Below the pieces are notes generated by a model. The model did no database searches. It saw only the letters and a list, made by a program, of their open reading frames with translations, and was not told the origin of the DNA. Both the position numbers and the translations under genes were made by a program. Source: Monosiga brevicollis MX1 (Eukaryota > Opisthokonta > Choanoflagellata > Craspedida > Salpingoecidae). Taken from it: a stretch of DNA of 64,000 nucleotides. Below, piece by piece: positions 47,627 to 59,868 of the stretch. Each line of letters starts with the position of its first letter. Position 1 is the stretch's first letter. The DNA is taken from assembly GCF_000002865.3 (NCBI RefSeq), contig NW_001865050.1, positions 707,573 through 771,572 of the forward strand, in the 5' to 3' direction.

Positions 47627-49826
47627 TTAAATGTCATTGAGCACGCGCTCGATATCAGTCAGGTGGTACTTGTGGAAGCGCATAATCTCAGCCACGCGAG
47701 CGCGATGGCGCTTATCCTACAAATTCACCAACACACGTTCATGAGGCCAGGTGCAGCAACCAAGAAGCTCCGCCACAGCGCTCGTACCATGTTGGTTTGA
47801 ATGCCCTCGAGAAGCTTGGTGCGCGCCTCGGTAACAGCAGCCAGAATGGCATCTTCTGTGCTATCCACCTCGCCGATGTGATTATCGTGTGCCGTAGTCA
47901 TGGCCGAGCCAAGCGCAAGCTTGTCACGCAACACCTCTTGCGCTTGAGGTGACAGCTGCAAAGCATTGAGTTCCATCTCGCCCTTGATAATGGCATCAAT
48001 GTGCCCGTTGGCCACATCCCCGACTTGCGTCTCAATCTCTTCAATCAGCTGGCGCACCTCTGTAAAGGTAGATTGCGCTTGCTCTGTCACCTTGCTGCAC
48101 ATTTCGACGTAGGCGCGCTCAAAGTTGCCCAACATGTCCTCAATCTGTCCAACCAAATCGATTTCTGCATCCATAAGCTGGTGCTTGAGCGCCCCGAGAT
48201 CATCCCGTAGCACCTCGGCACGCTCCATGTCCACCGCCGATCCACTCGCCGCCAGAGCGCTGATAATCTGCGACGCAACAATGGTGAGGCTGCAGCGGTC
48301 AAACTGCTGACCGGAATATGCCCCTGCTCAGCACCTGGTGCAAAGCTGTGTACACGACTTTGCTTCCAACCAAACACCTTACCTCGGCTTTTCGTTCAAT
48401 AAACTCCTCCAGACGTCGGGCATCTCGGTCATTGATGGCCTCGATGCCATCCTGCAAGGCCTCACGAAACTCGGCCTCTTCATCATTACGGCGCTCGCTC
48501 TCAGAGACAGCAAACTCCACCAGAGTGTCAATCGCAGTGACAAGACGCGCCTCGAGAGTTTCAAACAGCTCATCCATGCCCTCCACCTCTCGTAACGAGG
48601 CAAAGTCCTTGTCGACCATGCGTGAAAAGAAGGCTGAACCCGAGAGGCCGGGCACGCAAGCTTTTGCCAAGCGTGCCCGCTGCGCTGCAGCCTCTTCCTC
48701 GCGCTCTTCAGCCAGAATTTGATCCGCATCAGCCTTTTCAACCACCTCGAGCTGATCCTGGTACTTTATCCGCGCGGATTGGCGCTAAAAGCACAGGTTT
48801 CGCCATGCACGCGCGTGGGTCAACACAAGGATGAGTGGTTCTACCTGTGACATGGCCTACCAAATTGAATGCGAAGGCAGGCAAGAAGGGGTTGATAGCT
48901 CCGGCTCACCGTCTCCGCGGCCACACGCCGATAATCCAAGAAGACAAGCTGGGGCAACATCGCAATGCAATATGACTCGTAGCGTGGGTCATCACACAGC
49001 GGATTCTCTGCAAGGTTCAAGCATGATAGTTTGCGAAACCGGCGGAGGTACAGCACGGGCGCCTACAGAGTTGGATGCAGGTGCATCAGTCATAAGATAA
49101 GCGCATCCGTCGTCGCCACCCATGTCGAGCCCCATTTGGACACCTCCTGAGGCGCGCTCTCACGAAGAACTGACATCATCCAGCGAAGCCAGGTTATTTT
49201 GGCCCACGGAGAGGACTTCAAGGTGTTTGAGTTGATCCAAGCCCTCAAGGCGCTGAATTTTATTTGAGTGAAGGCTGAGGTCCTTCAGCTTGGTGAGTTT
49301 ATCAAGGCCCTCGATGCGCTCAATCTGATTGTACGACAAATCTGGTTGCGGAAGTATGCGTAGGCCAGGAAAGAGGGTCAGACGGACAGGTCATGGTCCC
49401 TCGAGTGGCATCCCAACATCAAAAGGCAGCTGAGACGACCAAACCTACCGAGCCATTCGAGGTGAACGAGAGAGTCAAGATTCTCGATGGTCTCGATCAA
49501 GTTGTTGTCCAACTGAAGCTTGCGCAGGTTGGTAAAGGCCCAGAGGTTATCAATCTTCAAGATTTCTACATGATGCATCAGTCAGCACCTGTCAGGCGGG
49601 GAAACCAGGTCCAGGACCTGAATGGAAGCACAAAATAAGGACAGGATGGGTTGCCGATAGCCTTACTTGAAAGGTCCAGGCGTAGCATGACAATGTCCTT
49701 CTCGCTGGCATCGACATCTTGGCCATAAGCTTTCTGCGCCTCTGGGGCCTGTTCGGTGACGGCTTTATGGAGCAGCTCATCGTTGATCACAGCGATTTTC
49801 TCGCCAAACCCAAAGACGTGCGCCAT
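47627..49826 (-). CDS. DRC3: Dynein regulatory complex subunit 3 (LRRC48)
   Basis: Axonemal nexin-dynein regulatory complex subunit that links to dynein arms and controls flagellar beating. Start at 49826 (MAHVFGFGEKIAVINDELLH), then KAVTEQAPEAQKAY, as in the animal DRC3 N-terminus. LRRs follow over short exons: ILKIDNLWAFTNLRKLQLDN (about 49560), NLIETIENLDSLVHLEWL, further LRRs at 49350-49190, and the LRR cap VLYLRRFRKLSCLNLAENPL with LPQLVFLDYRRV (49040-48910). A long coiled-coil half runs 48770-47627, including VEGMDELFETLEARLVTAID, IEDMLGNFERAYVEMCSKV and AHDNHIGEVDSTEDAILAAV, ending HLTDIERVLNDI. Domain order and length match the family. Confidence 0.94.
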
Positions 49827-50379
49827 CGTGCCGGGTCACGATGCAATGGTGCTGGCCCGGTCCGATGCGGAACGACCGCGTTGAATGCCCGTGGTCTCCT
49901 GATCGCGGAATCAGCAAGGGAGAATTGCGTACGGTCTGACCTGCCAAAGGCACGCTCTAGCTAAACAGGACAAAGAGGTGCCACCACAAAATCCTCAAGC
50001 CCGTGTGATCTCGTGTCTTTTTGCTCCGCCTTGCCCGCTGTCGCCTCGCTGAACCGTGCTGGCCACTTTGTCGGCCAGAAAAAAAAAAAGCGTTGTCAGG
50101 TCTTGTCAAGTTTATCAATTCGATCATATTTGTCATTGAGATTTGTCAGCGAAATCGTTCGTTTGAGTGAGTTACGTAATCGGTTCAGAACTCGAGATAA
50201 ATTATGAGAGAGGTACGCGGCAATGCCGGAAATGCTCTTCCGTCCGTCGTACAGTCTTGAACAAGTAAGCGACGAGGAAACAAGCAAGTTACGAGGAATG
50301 GCTCTGAATACAAGGGCAAGATTACAAGGGCAAGATTCCAAAGGCGCTTCGCATGGCAAAGGCACTTCAAGTGATCTCC
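49827..50379. other. Intergenic region between DRC3 and the mucin-like receptor
   Basis: 553 bp between the DRC3 start and the mucin-gene stop, both on the minus strand. It probably holds the DRC3 promoter and the other gene's 3' UTR. An A run lies near 50083; no gene is seen. Confidence 0.5.
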
Positions 50380-53300
50380 CTAGACATCAGCTTCATGGGC
50401 ATCACTCGGAGGCTGTCTCGCCTCCGCAGCCACGATTGGCCGTAGCATAGGGTGAGATTCATGCTGAATCGGAGTGGTAGACAAGGAATCCAACCAATCT
50501 GCGCGGGGTGAAGCACGTGATGAAGGTGCTCGAGCTGCAGCCGAAGGTGGTGGGCGGGGACTGAGCAGGAGGTTGGCCCTCTCCAGGCGTCGCTGCTCGC
50601 GACGTGCCATCAGCTGGCTTTGGGCACGTAGCAGCTGCTGTCGTCGCTCTGCGGCTGTCATTGATGGGGAACGACGAGGCGTGCCGGGTAGCAGGGTTGG
50701 GGAGACCGCCTCTTCCAAGGACTGATCGCTAATGCGCCTCTGATGCTCGAATGGCGGTGGGTCCGCACTCGTCACGCGCCACGTGTGAGGAAGGGTAGTG
50801 GGCACAAACGGTACTGCTTGCTCCTGCGCTGCAAATGCCCGACGAACGGGTGGTGCTTGCAGAGCAGAAGGATCCATCGGCGGGGGCGGATCCATTGGTG
50901 GGGGGACGCTGGGCGGCACGAGACGCCCGACGGTAGACCAGGATTCCGATTTTTCCCCTCCATTGGTGGAGGAGATTGGCAGCGGTGCCACGCGAGTGCG
51001 TCGGCGTTGTTGCAACGGAACTACAGCGTCGTGGGGTGCAAGTGCAGTGCGCAGCTCGCTGTCAACGTCGGACACGGAAAGCGAGACGCGACGGGCGGGT
51101 ACGTCGGCATATCCCAGTGCACTGTGCCCTCGTGAAAAGGACGGGTGTTCTGAGTCCTGTGCTGGCATGACCAGCACCCTCGAAGGCGTTGTACATGATG
51201 AAGCCACACTCGCGGGAGCTGGCCATGCTGCCTCCACGTCCTCATAGCCCCGAGATGCCCCAAAGAAAACTTCATCGTAGTTGCTATAGCCAGGGGAATA
51301 TGGATGCAAGGTTGAGCGCGCCCAGCGCGATGACGGACTCTCTGGAAGCGAAGCAAAGCGAGGTGGTCGAGCCGTGCCCTGTGGTGACCCGGGCCCATTG
51401 TTTGGCAGGGTGCGAATAGACATTGGCGATACGGTGTCAAAAAACGTTGCTTCCGACGCCAGCCGAGCCTGCTTGCCCTGAATTTCCTGAACCGCATATC
51501 GTTGGTGGTGATAATGGCGCCAACGGACCACAGCCCAAAACAGCAGAATTGCACCCATCAACACCAGCAGCACAACCAGCAGCACCAGCCACAAAGGCAT
51601 GGCATCTGTGTCCTCAGAGGGACTGCGAACATCACCCACGATGCCCGTTCGTGACGTTGGTACGGGCGTGGTTGACACCGTGTTGCTGCCCCCGCGCTCA
51701 AGGTACTCGAGTCGCGATAGAAGCTGTGCAAGTGGGAGGCCGTTGAAGAGGACGTCGAGATTACGGCCCACAAGCGCTTCCCGGATCACATCCACAGGCA
51801 CCAAAAAGTTCAAAAAGGGCGAATTCTGCTTCCGCAGCTGGAGCATGAGTGCCGAGTGGCTACTATTGATGGATAAGACATTAATCAGCACAAAGTCTAG
51901 TTCTGGTGCGTCGCGGCGTCGGCTCTGCTGCCCGTCTACGTGAGCGCGAACGATGGCTGTCAACGTGATGGCAAATTGAAATTGTTCGTCCTGTGATAGC
52001 GACGCCTGATCAAAAAGAGCGACGACGGTGCCTTCATCATTGCCAGGAGGTACCCAGCCCACCACATTCTCCGCCGTCGTTATCAAAAGGTCCTCCGTTG
52101 TGGTCAAGGGGGATTCTTCCGCTGTAGTCGAGAAAGATTCTTCCGTCGTTGTGACGGGAGACGACGAGCTGCTAGTCGATGGTGCGACAGCGCTCGCTGT
52201 GGTGCCAGATGTACTTGCACTGACGTGGGACGTAGTCGATGCCGTGGTAGAGGACGTCGGCGCAGTTGGGCGCAAGAAAATTTCCCCAAGAATGGGCATA
52301 AAACCGGACGATGTAGGTCGCACAAAAGTGAGAGTAACAACAACTCGCTCACCACGACACGCCCAAGGTCTGAAAATTGTTGCCTTTTCCGTGCCTCCCC
52401 TGGTCGCCACATCGACTCCGGTGAGCGTGACATTCACGCTGGCAGATGCACATGCGATGGTAGCTCTGAACTTAAAGCTTGCAACAGCGTCGTCTGTGCG
52501 ACGAAAGAAACGCAGGCCAAAAAGCTGCGTCGACCAATTGCCGTCAGTCTCTTGAGCCTGTATGGGCAGGCGCCCAAGGTCTTGCCACATGCTCAGGTTG
52601 CTCAGTACGTAAAGCCCTTGATGAGTACCAAGAGCACCCACTTCGGGCCCATAAGCTGCAACAAAAGCTGAACCCTCCAAGTGCCACTCGGGTACGTCGA
52701 ACGAGATGCTGTCGTTCCCCCAAGCGAAATCGCCATTGCGGATCCTAAGCTCCTCGTACGACATGTCAGCAGAAGTCGTACTTGTGCTGCTGCTCGCACG
52801 AGTGCTCGTACTAGTAGTGCTCAAACTGGAGCTTGTACTGGTACTCGAACTTGAGCTTGAGCTTGTACTAGTGCTTGAACTTGTGCTCGAACCAGTGCTC
52901 GTACTGGTACTCGAACTTGAGCTGAACCCTCCAAGTGCCACTCGGGTACGTCGAACGAGATGCTGTCGTTCCCCCAAGCGAAATCGCCATTGCGGATCCT
53001 AAGCTCCTCGTACGACATGTCAGCAGAAGTCGTACTTGTGCTGCTGCTCGCACGAGTGCTCGTACTAGTAGTGCTCAAACTGGAGCTTGTACTGGTACTC
53101 GAACTTGAGCTTGAGCTTGTACTAGTGCTTGAACTTGTGCTCGAACCAGTGCTCGTACTGGTACTCGAACTTGAGCTTGGGCTTGTACTAGTGCTTGAAC
53201 GTGTGCTCGAACTAGTGCTCGTACTGGTACTCGAACTTGAGCTTGAGCTTGTACTAGTGCTTGAACTTGTGCTCGAACTAGTGCTCGTACTGGTACTCGA

Positions 53301-56300
53301 ACTTGAGCTTGAGCTTGTACTAGTGCTTGAGCTTGTATTAGTGCTTGAGCTTGTACTAGTGCTTGAACTTGTACTAGTGCTTGAACTTGTACTAGTGCTT
53401 GAACTTGTGCTCGAACCAGTGCTCGTACTGGTACTCGAACTTGAGCTTGGGCTTGTACTAGTGCTTGAACGTGTGCTCGAACTAGTGCTCGTACTGGTAC
53501 TCGAACTTGAGCTTGAGCTTGTACTAGTGCTTGAACTTGTGCTCGAACTAGTGCTCGTACTGGTACTCGAACTTGAGCTTGAGCTTGTACTAGTGCTTGA
53601 GCTTGTATTAGTGCTTGAACTTGTACTAGTGCTTGAACTTGTACTAGTGCTTGAACTTGTGCTCGAACTAATGCTCGTACTGGTACTCGTACTGATACTC
53701 GTACTGATACTCAAACTTGAGCTTGAGCTTGTATTAGTACTCGAACTTGTGCTCGTTCTTGTACTTGAGCTTGAGCTTGAGCTTGAGCTAGAGTCCGTTG
53801 ATGAGCTTGGGCTTGTATTAGTGCTCGTACTTGTGCTCGTTCTTGTACTTGAGCTCGTACTAGTGCTCGAACTTGAGCTTGAGCTGGTGCTGCTGCTCGT
53901 ACTGCTGTCCGTGCTTGTGCTAGTGCGTGAATCGATCGTGCTTCCTAAAGTTGAGGACGTCGAGGTCGAGGTCGAGGTCGAGGTCGAGGTTGAGGTCGGA
54001 GTCGAGGTCGAGGTCGGAGTCGGAGTCGAGGTCGAGGTCGAGGTCGAGGTCGGAGCGGTGGAACGACCTGAGGTCGTCAATTCGTCTGACCCGGAACCAC
54101 TGTCTTCTTCGTGTGTTGTAACCAAGCCTTCAGTTGTGTAGGCACTCGGAGTGGTTGATGCGGGTTGAAGGCCTGTGCTTGTTGTGCCCAGGCCGGGGGT
54201 TGAGAACTGACTTGGTCCTGAGGTCTGAACACCTGTACTTGTGACGGTCGGATCTTTGTTGCTTAAACTTGACATGCTAGTAAAAGTTGACGTGGGATCC
54301 GTTGCAGAAGTTGAAGTCGACGAAAATTGTGTCGTCGAAGTGGACGTTGAAGTTTTGTGTGTAAATGAACTTGAGATAGACGTCGAGGTAGACGTCGAGG
54401 TAGACGTCGAGGTAGACGTCGAGGTAGACGTCGAGGTAAATGTCGAGGTAGACGTCGAGGTGACACTAAAGGTAGACGTCGAGGTAGACGTCGAGGTAGA
54501 CGTCGAGGTAGACGTCGAGGTAGACGTCGAGGTAGACGTCGAGGTAGACGTCGAGGTGACACTAAAGGTAGACGTCGAGGTAGATGTCGAGGTGACACTC
54601 GAGGTAGACGACGAGGTAGACGTCGAGGTAGACGTCGAGGTAGACGTCGAGGTAGACGTCGAGGTGACACTAAAGGTAGACGTCGAGGACAAAGGTGAGC
54701 TGGAGGTGGAAGTTGACGTCCAGCTGGATGTTGCAGTTGAAGTCAGAGTGCTCGTAGACTTTGTAGCTTGGAGCAGACTGGAGCTGGGCTCTTGGGTGAA
54801 AGTAGATGTCGACGTTGAGGTCAGAGTTGAGGGCAAGCTGCTTGGGGTCATCGTGGAAGGTGAGAAAGGGGTGGTGGCCCACGAGGTTGTCGTCTGAGGT
54901 GGGCTAGACGAAGCTGTGCTCAACTGAACATCACCACTACCACTATTTGAAGTGTCATCCTCTCGATCTGTCGTGGAAACTGCTGGCGTGCCAGTTGTAT
55001 TCGTCGCAGGTTGTGTTGTATTGAATGTATTTGTGGCCGTAGAAACACCCGTCGAGGGAACTGACGTGCTCAGCCCGACATCACCAGAACTCTCCTCCTG
55101 GGTGGTTGTACTCAAGACAGACCAGCCAGACTCATCCACAAGGTCTTCAGATGTGCTTGTTGACGCGGGTGTGCTTGTCATGAGATCGGGGCGAACTGAG
55201 GTGCTGGCAGACGCGTTGACAGTCGAGAGTACCCCGTCGGTCGTGCTTTTGTCATTTACACGAGTGCTCGAGTCTGAGAGACTGCTCGATATGCTGGAGC
55301 TCAAGCTCGTGCTCGAGCTGCTACTCGTGCTGGTGCTGGTGCTCGTGCTCGTGCTCGTGCTGGTGCTGGTCCTCGTGCTGGTGCTGGTGCTGGTCCTCGT
55401 GCTGGCGCTGGCGCTGGTGCTGGTCCTCGTGCTGGTGCTGGTGCTGGTGCTGGTGCTGGTGCTGGTGCTGGTGCTGGTGCTGGTGCTGGTGCTGGTCCTG
55501 GTGCTGGTGCTGGTGCTGGTGCTGGTGCTGGTGCTGGTGCTGGTGCTTGTGCTGGTGCTGGTGCTGGTGCTGGTGCTGGTGCTGGTGCTGGTGCTGGTGC
55601 TGGTGCTGGTGCTCGTGCTGGTGCTGGTGCTGGTGCTCGTGCTCGTGCTCGTGCTAGTGCTGGTTTCCATGGCCGTACTTGAATGAACACTGCTGGAGGT
55701 GGTGAGTCCAAAGCTCGCAGTTGATGCTGTCGAAGATGAGTTTGATATCAAAGGCGTCAGTGTGGCCATGCGGGAGGAGGATGTAAATGTGGGGGTGGCT
55801 GTGGTTGAAGCAGCGTGAACAGCTGTAGTCACGAGCGCGTCGCCGCTGCCTGAAGTATCATCATCTTGAAATGACGTTGTGACGGGCTGCGCATTGGTAG
55901 TTGTGAAGGCAAGTGTAGAGCCAGAGGCAGCATCATCGTCGTCATCATCACTTGATCTGAGAGTGGTCACTTCTGCTTCAGCGCTGCTACTGCTTGTGCT
56001 CGTACTCGTGCTGGTGCTGGTGAAGCTGGTCGTTGCCACGCCAGAACTAGACGTGGGAACAGTACTTTCCTCTTCACGAGTAGTCGTACTAATGCTCGTG
56101 CTTGGGTCCGTGCTACTGATAATGGCACTGCTGCTGCTGCTCGTGCTGATACTAGCACTGGTACTGGTACTGGTACTCGTACTCGTACTGGTACTCGTAC
56201 TCGTACTCGTACTCGTACTGGTATTGCTGCTTGTTGGAGGATTCCAGCGAATGTAGTCGACAACGATGCTGGCCGAAGTATCAGCTGAAGGCACTGCTGC

Positions 56301-57768
56301 AAGAGTCAAGGTGACGAGTGTGGGTGGCTGAGCGAGCATTGACGCAACATCAAGAGCAATGCTGTATTCAGAAAAATTGCCAGGCCTGAGGGCTTGAAGC
56401 TCAAGCATGGCCCCGATGGCTGCGCCATTTGCAGGAGTGAGTGTCACGTTGAGCTGCGGTAGCCATTGACTGCCCAGCTCACGACCAACACGCACGACCA
56501 AGCTCAGCGGGAATAATGTTCCAGCCTCTGGAATTGTGGCTTCAGGTGGACTGAGGAAGAGCTTCACCGTCTGCGTGAGAGCAGCAGCCGTATTGGAAAA
56601 TAAAAAGGCCCCATGTGTGTTCTGGACCTGTCCCAAATTGAAGCGACTTGGGCTCAAGGGGGCCACGCCGGCAATGCCTGCAACCGTTTCCCAGCCATTG
56701 ACGGCTGTGGTGAAGCGGCTTGGTGCGCCAACGTCGAATTCATTGTTGAAAATAGATATGTTGACCACAGGGGCTGATGACGGTGAGGTTGTAACAGAGA
56801 GACTTGTGGTGGGACTTGGAGTGCTTGGCGTGGTGCTGGTATCTGATACTGTACTTGACATGTCTAATAGAATCCCGATACAAGTCGAAAGAGAGCATGG
56901 AAGTGAGCAAAGGAACGTTGGCCAGCGACCGTCCATCAATCAACAAAAGAAAGCTCACCAGTGCTGGAAGACGCTGTCGCGCATGGGCCATAATAAAATA
57001 GAGTCGTTCCGGAGCACTCGAGCGCGCAGAGTGAGTTGTAAGTGTGGCCGTCTCGACCGCAAACGGTCACAGGCGGCGCATCCTCACAGGCACAGATGGC
57101 GTCCATCGTGGTCATGGGATCATCGGTGGTGGTAAGCACTTCGGGCCCGTCGGACACTGTTTCGAGGGCTACATCATCCAGTAGCACCAGGCTGCCACCC
57201 AGCACAGGATGCGGCTCAGAATGGCACTGGATGGTAATCAGATCAACGCGAGACAGGACAAAACTGAGGTCGACGCGTAGAACATCACCGTTGGCTAGCA
57301 CGAAGGATTCGTCAAGGATGGTTACATCGGGTGCGCCATTGGCGGTGACGAGAATGCGAGCAAGAGAAGCCGAGCCCGAGCCACCTGTGATCTTGGCAGG
57401 CTGCGTGCTGGCATCACGGGGACGGCCAAGCGAGAGCTGGAGACGAAAGGAATCAGGTAGCAAGAGCACCGACTGGGCTATGGTGGTCCCAAGAGGAAGA
57501 GCCAGGACCCTGTTGCCGTAGAACATGTAGGGATTTAGGGCAAAAGCAGTCAACGCAACGGTGGTATTGAAAGGAAGCAGTGCTGTATAGGGGCTGGCGT
57601 CGGCTGCCAACTGCGCAGGGGCTGGTCTTGGACATCAAAGCCGGGGTTGTCCAATAGGCTGCTGGCGTGAGCTGCGCAAATCAATATGCTAAGCAGCACT
57701 ACTAGCGGGCCCCAGAAATAGGGGCACGGCGCTTGTGGGCCCATGCGGCTTGTGTACATGTTTGGCAT
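50380..57768 (-). CDS. Giant mucin-like Kazal receptor with tyrosine-motif tail (frame broken)
   Basis: Predicted type I surface protein. Signal peptide from 57768 (GPLVVLLSILICAAHA). Module 1 (57650-57170) begins NPGFDVQDQP and looks like a galactose-binding/CBM-type beta-sandwich, with an apparent frame change near 57605. A Kazal domain follows (57110-56990: CACEDAPPVTVCGRDGHTYN, then CALECSGTTLFYYGPC). After one intron (about 56957-56863), module 2 (NNEFDVGAPSRF to VVDYIRWNPP) precedes a Ser/Thr-rich stalk over 1000 residues long, 56230-52770. Module 3 (IRNGDFAWGNDSISFDVPEW, 52750-52290) and a second ST stalk lead to a roughly 140-aa membrane-proximal domain and a transmembrane helix (PLWLVLLVVLLVLMGAILLF, near 51560). 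The 370-aa tail has YDEV, YEDV and YADV motifs and a Pro-rich part, ending HEADV. A 254-bp tandem duplication splits the coding frame at 52666-53173. Ligand is unknown. Confidence 0.78.
52666..53173. repeat. 254-bp perfect-looking tandem duplication
   Basis: Bases 52666-52919 recur at 52920-53173 as a direct tandem copy with an offset of 254 bp. The unit carries the start of module 3 (EELRIRNGDFAWG) plus part of the Ser/Thr stalk. Because 254 is not a multiple of three, the frame open from 56939 down to 52821 is not the one open from 52977 down to 50380. Confidence 0.9.
53170..56230 (-). repeat. Nested microsatellite blocks coding the Ser/Thr stalk
   Basis: Several different DNA repeats all code for Thr-Ser tracts on the minus strand. 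Around 53170-53900 the unit is a degenerate CTTGTACTAGTG type (more Ser). Around 53950-54060 it is GAGGTC, and around 54380-54680 the 12-bp GAGGTAGACGTC. Around 55316-55660 it is GCTGGT with GCTCGT variants, and around 56150-56225 ACTGGT/ACTCGT. Unique Ser/Thr-rich sequence separates the blocks (54070-54360 and 54680-55300). Confidence 0.9.
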
Positions 57769-58477
<709 letters not shown>

Positions 58478-59797
58478 ATGGATGATACGACTGTTTTGCT
58501 TCCGAGCCCTCTCGCCGCACGGTATGCTGCTGCCTACCGTCCCCATGATCGGGTTGATCTGCCCAGCCCTCGATACGCTCATGATGTGGACGCGTGCAGG
58601 GAGTCGAGTGAAGATGTGCATGTCGTTGCCTTTATCGGGACCTCAAGCGATGGCTACGTCTGCCGTCCAGCATTGATCAATGCCATCATTGCCAAAGATG
58701 TCTTTGCGGTAGGCACACCCGATCCTCGCCGATCCTGACTGACGTGCGTGTGTGCACCAGCTACGCTCACAGCGGACTGCAACCTCGCCCTCATCACTCG
58801 GGACCTGGCCGCTAGCCCGAGACCACAGCACCAGTGCCCGAGCACCCAGCCTTGGAATTGAATCAGGAAATTGGTGCACTGGTTCGTCTCGTTGATGAAC
58901 GGCCTGATTGCTCCTCAGTCACCCGCCATGTTGCGCCAGGCGTTTTACTGACCAGGTGTAACCCCTCAGATTCAAGCCCATTACGACAAACCGCGGCAGC
59001 TCGTCTATCTGTCGTTGACGCAACCACAGGAAGCCTGCATGCTTTACGCCCAGCGTGAAAAATACATGCAGGCTGAAGCATCTGTGCGTTATAGCCACTT
59101 CCCCGTCGGAAAAAAAACCCCCCTTGTGCCCTCTGACCGCAAGTGTTTGCGTCGACCGCGCAGGATTATCATGAGGCAATGGCCCAGATGCAACAACAAC
59201 AGCTTCGAGCACTCTTGCACATCTTTGTCGTGGCCCACTCTGTCGTCTTGCTACACCCCTCTGCTGAGTTTGACACGGGCCTAATAGCTACCTTTCGACT
59301 CTTGGAGAAAGCCCGCGCCCAACTCGTAAGCCTGACCCCGCCCCACCTTGCCTTGCCGCGCAAACAAGATTTGGTGCACGATTCGCCCTGACCGTGTGCA
59401 AAAATTAGCGTCTCATCCATCTGCCTCACACCTCTCTCTTTCTTCTTACTGGTCGCAATGTTGGTGTGACCCTGTGTCGATCTTGCTAATGCCGTACGCT
59501 GGCTCTCTTGCCCCCTTCTACCCCCCCTCCCCCCAACCCTATCTGCGGTCCAGGCACGGGAATGGCCTGGCCTCCAGCGCCCCATCCTACGCATGCTCTT
59601 CCAGCTTCAACTGGATGGCAAAGCACAGCGTACTGCCAAGGTGGCTAGTGATCGCTTGCAGGCCAGCCTGCAAGCCCGGCTCAAGCGCGTACTGGCGCGT
59701 GCTAATCTCGAAACCCTTCCAAACGAAGAAAGGTGCGCAATACTACCACTACAGCCAACGCCGCACCCCTTGTCAGACAGCAGAGTGCCTCGTTGTC

Positions 59798-59868
<71 letters not shown>

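Noticed and set aside
52960-56256. Plus-strand frames of Leu/Val and Val/Glu/Asp repeats
   Set aside because: They are the antisense of the Ser/Thr stalk repeats. The minus strand carries signal peptide, folded modules and transmembrane helix.
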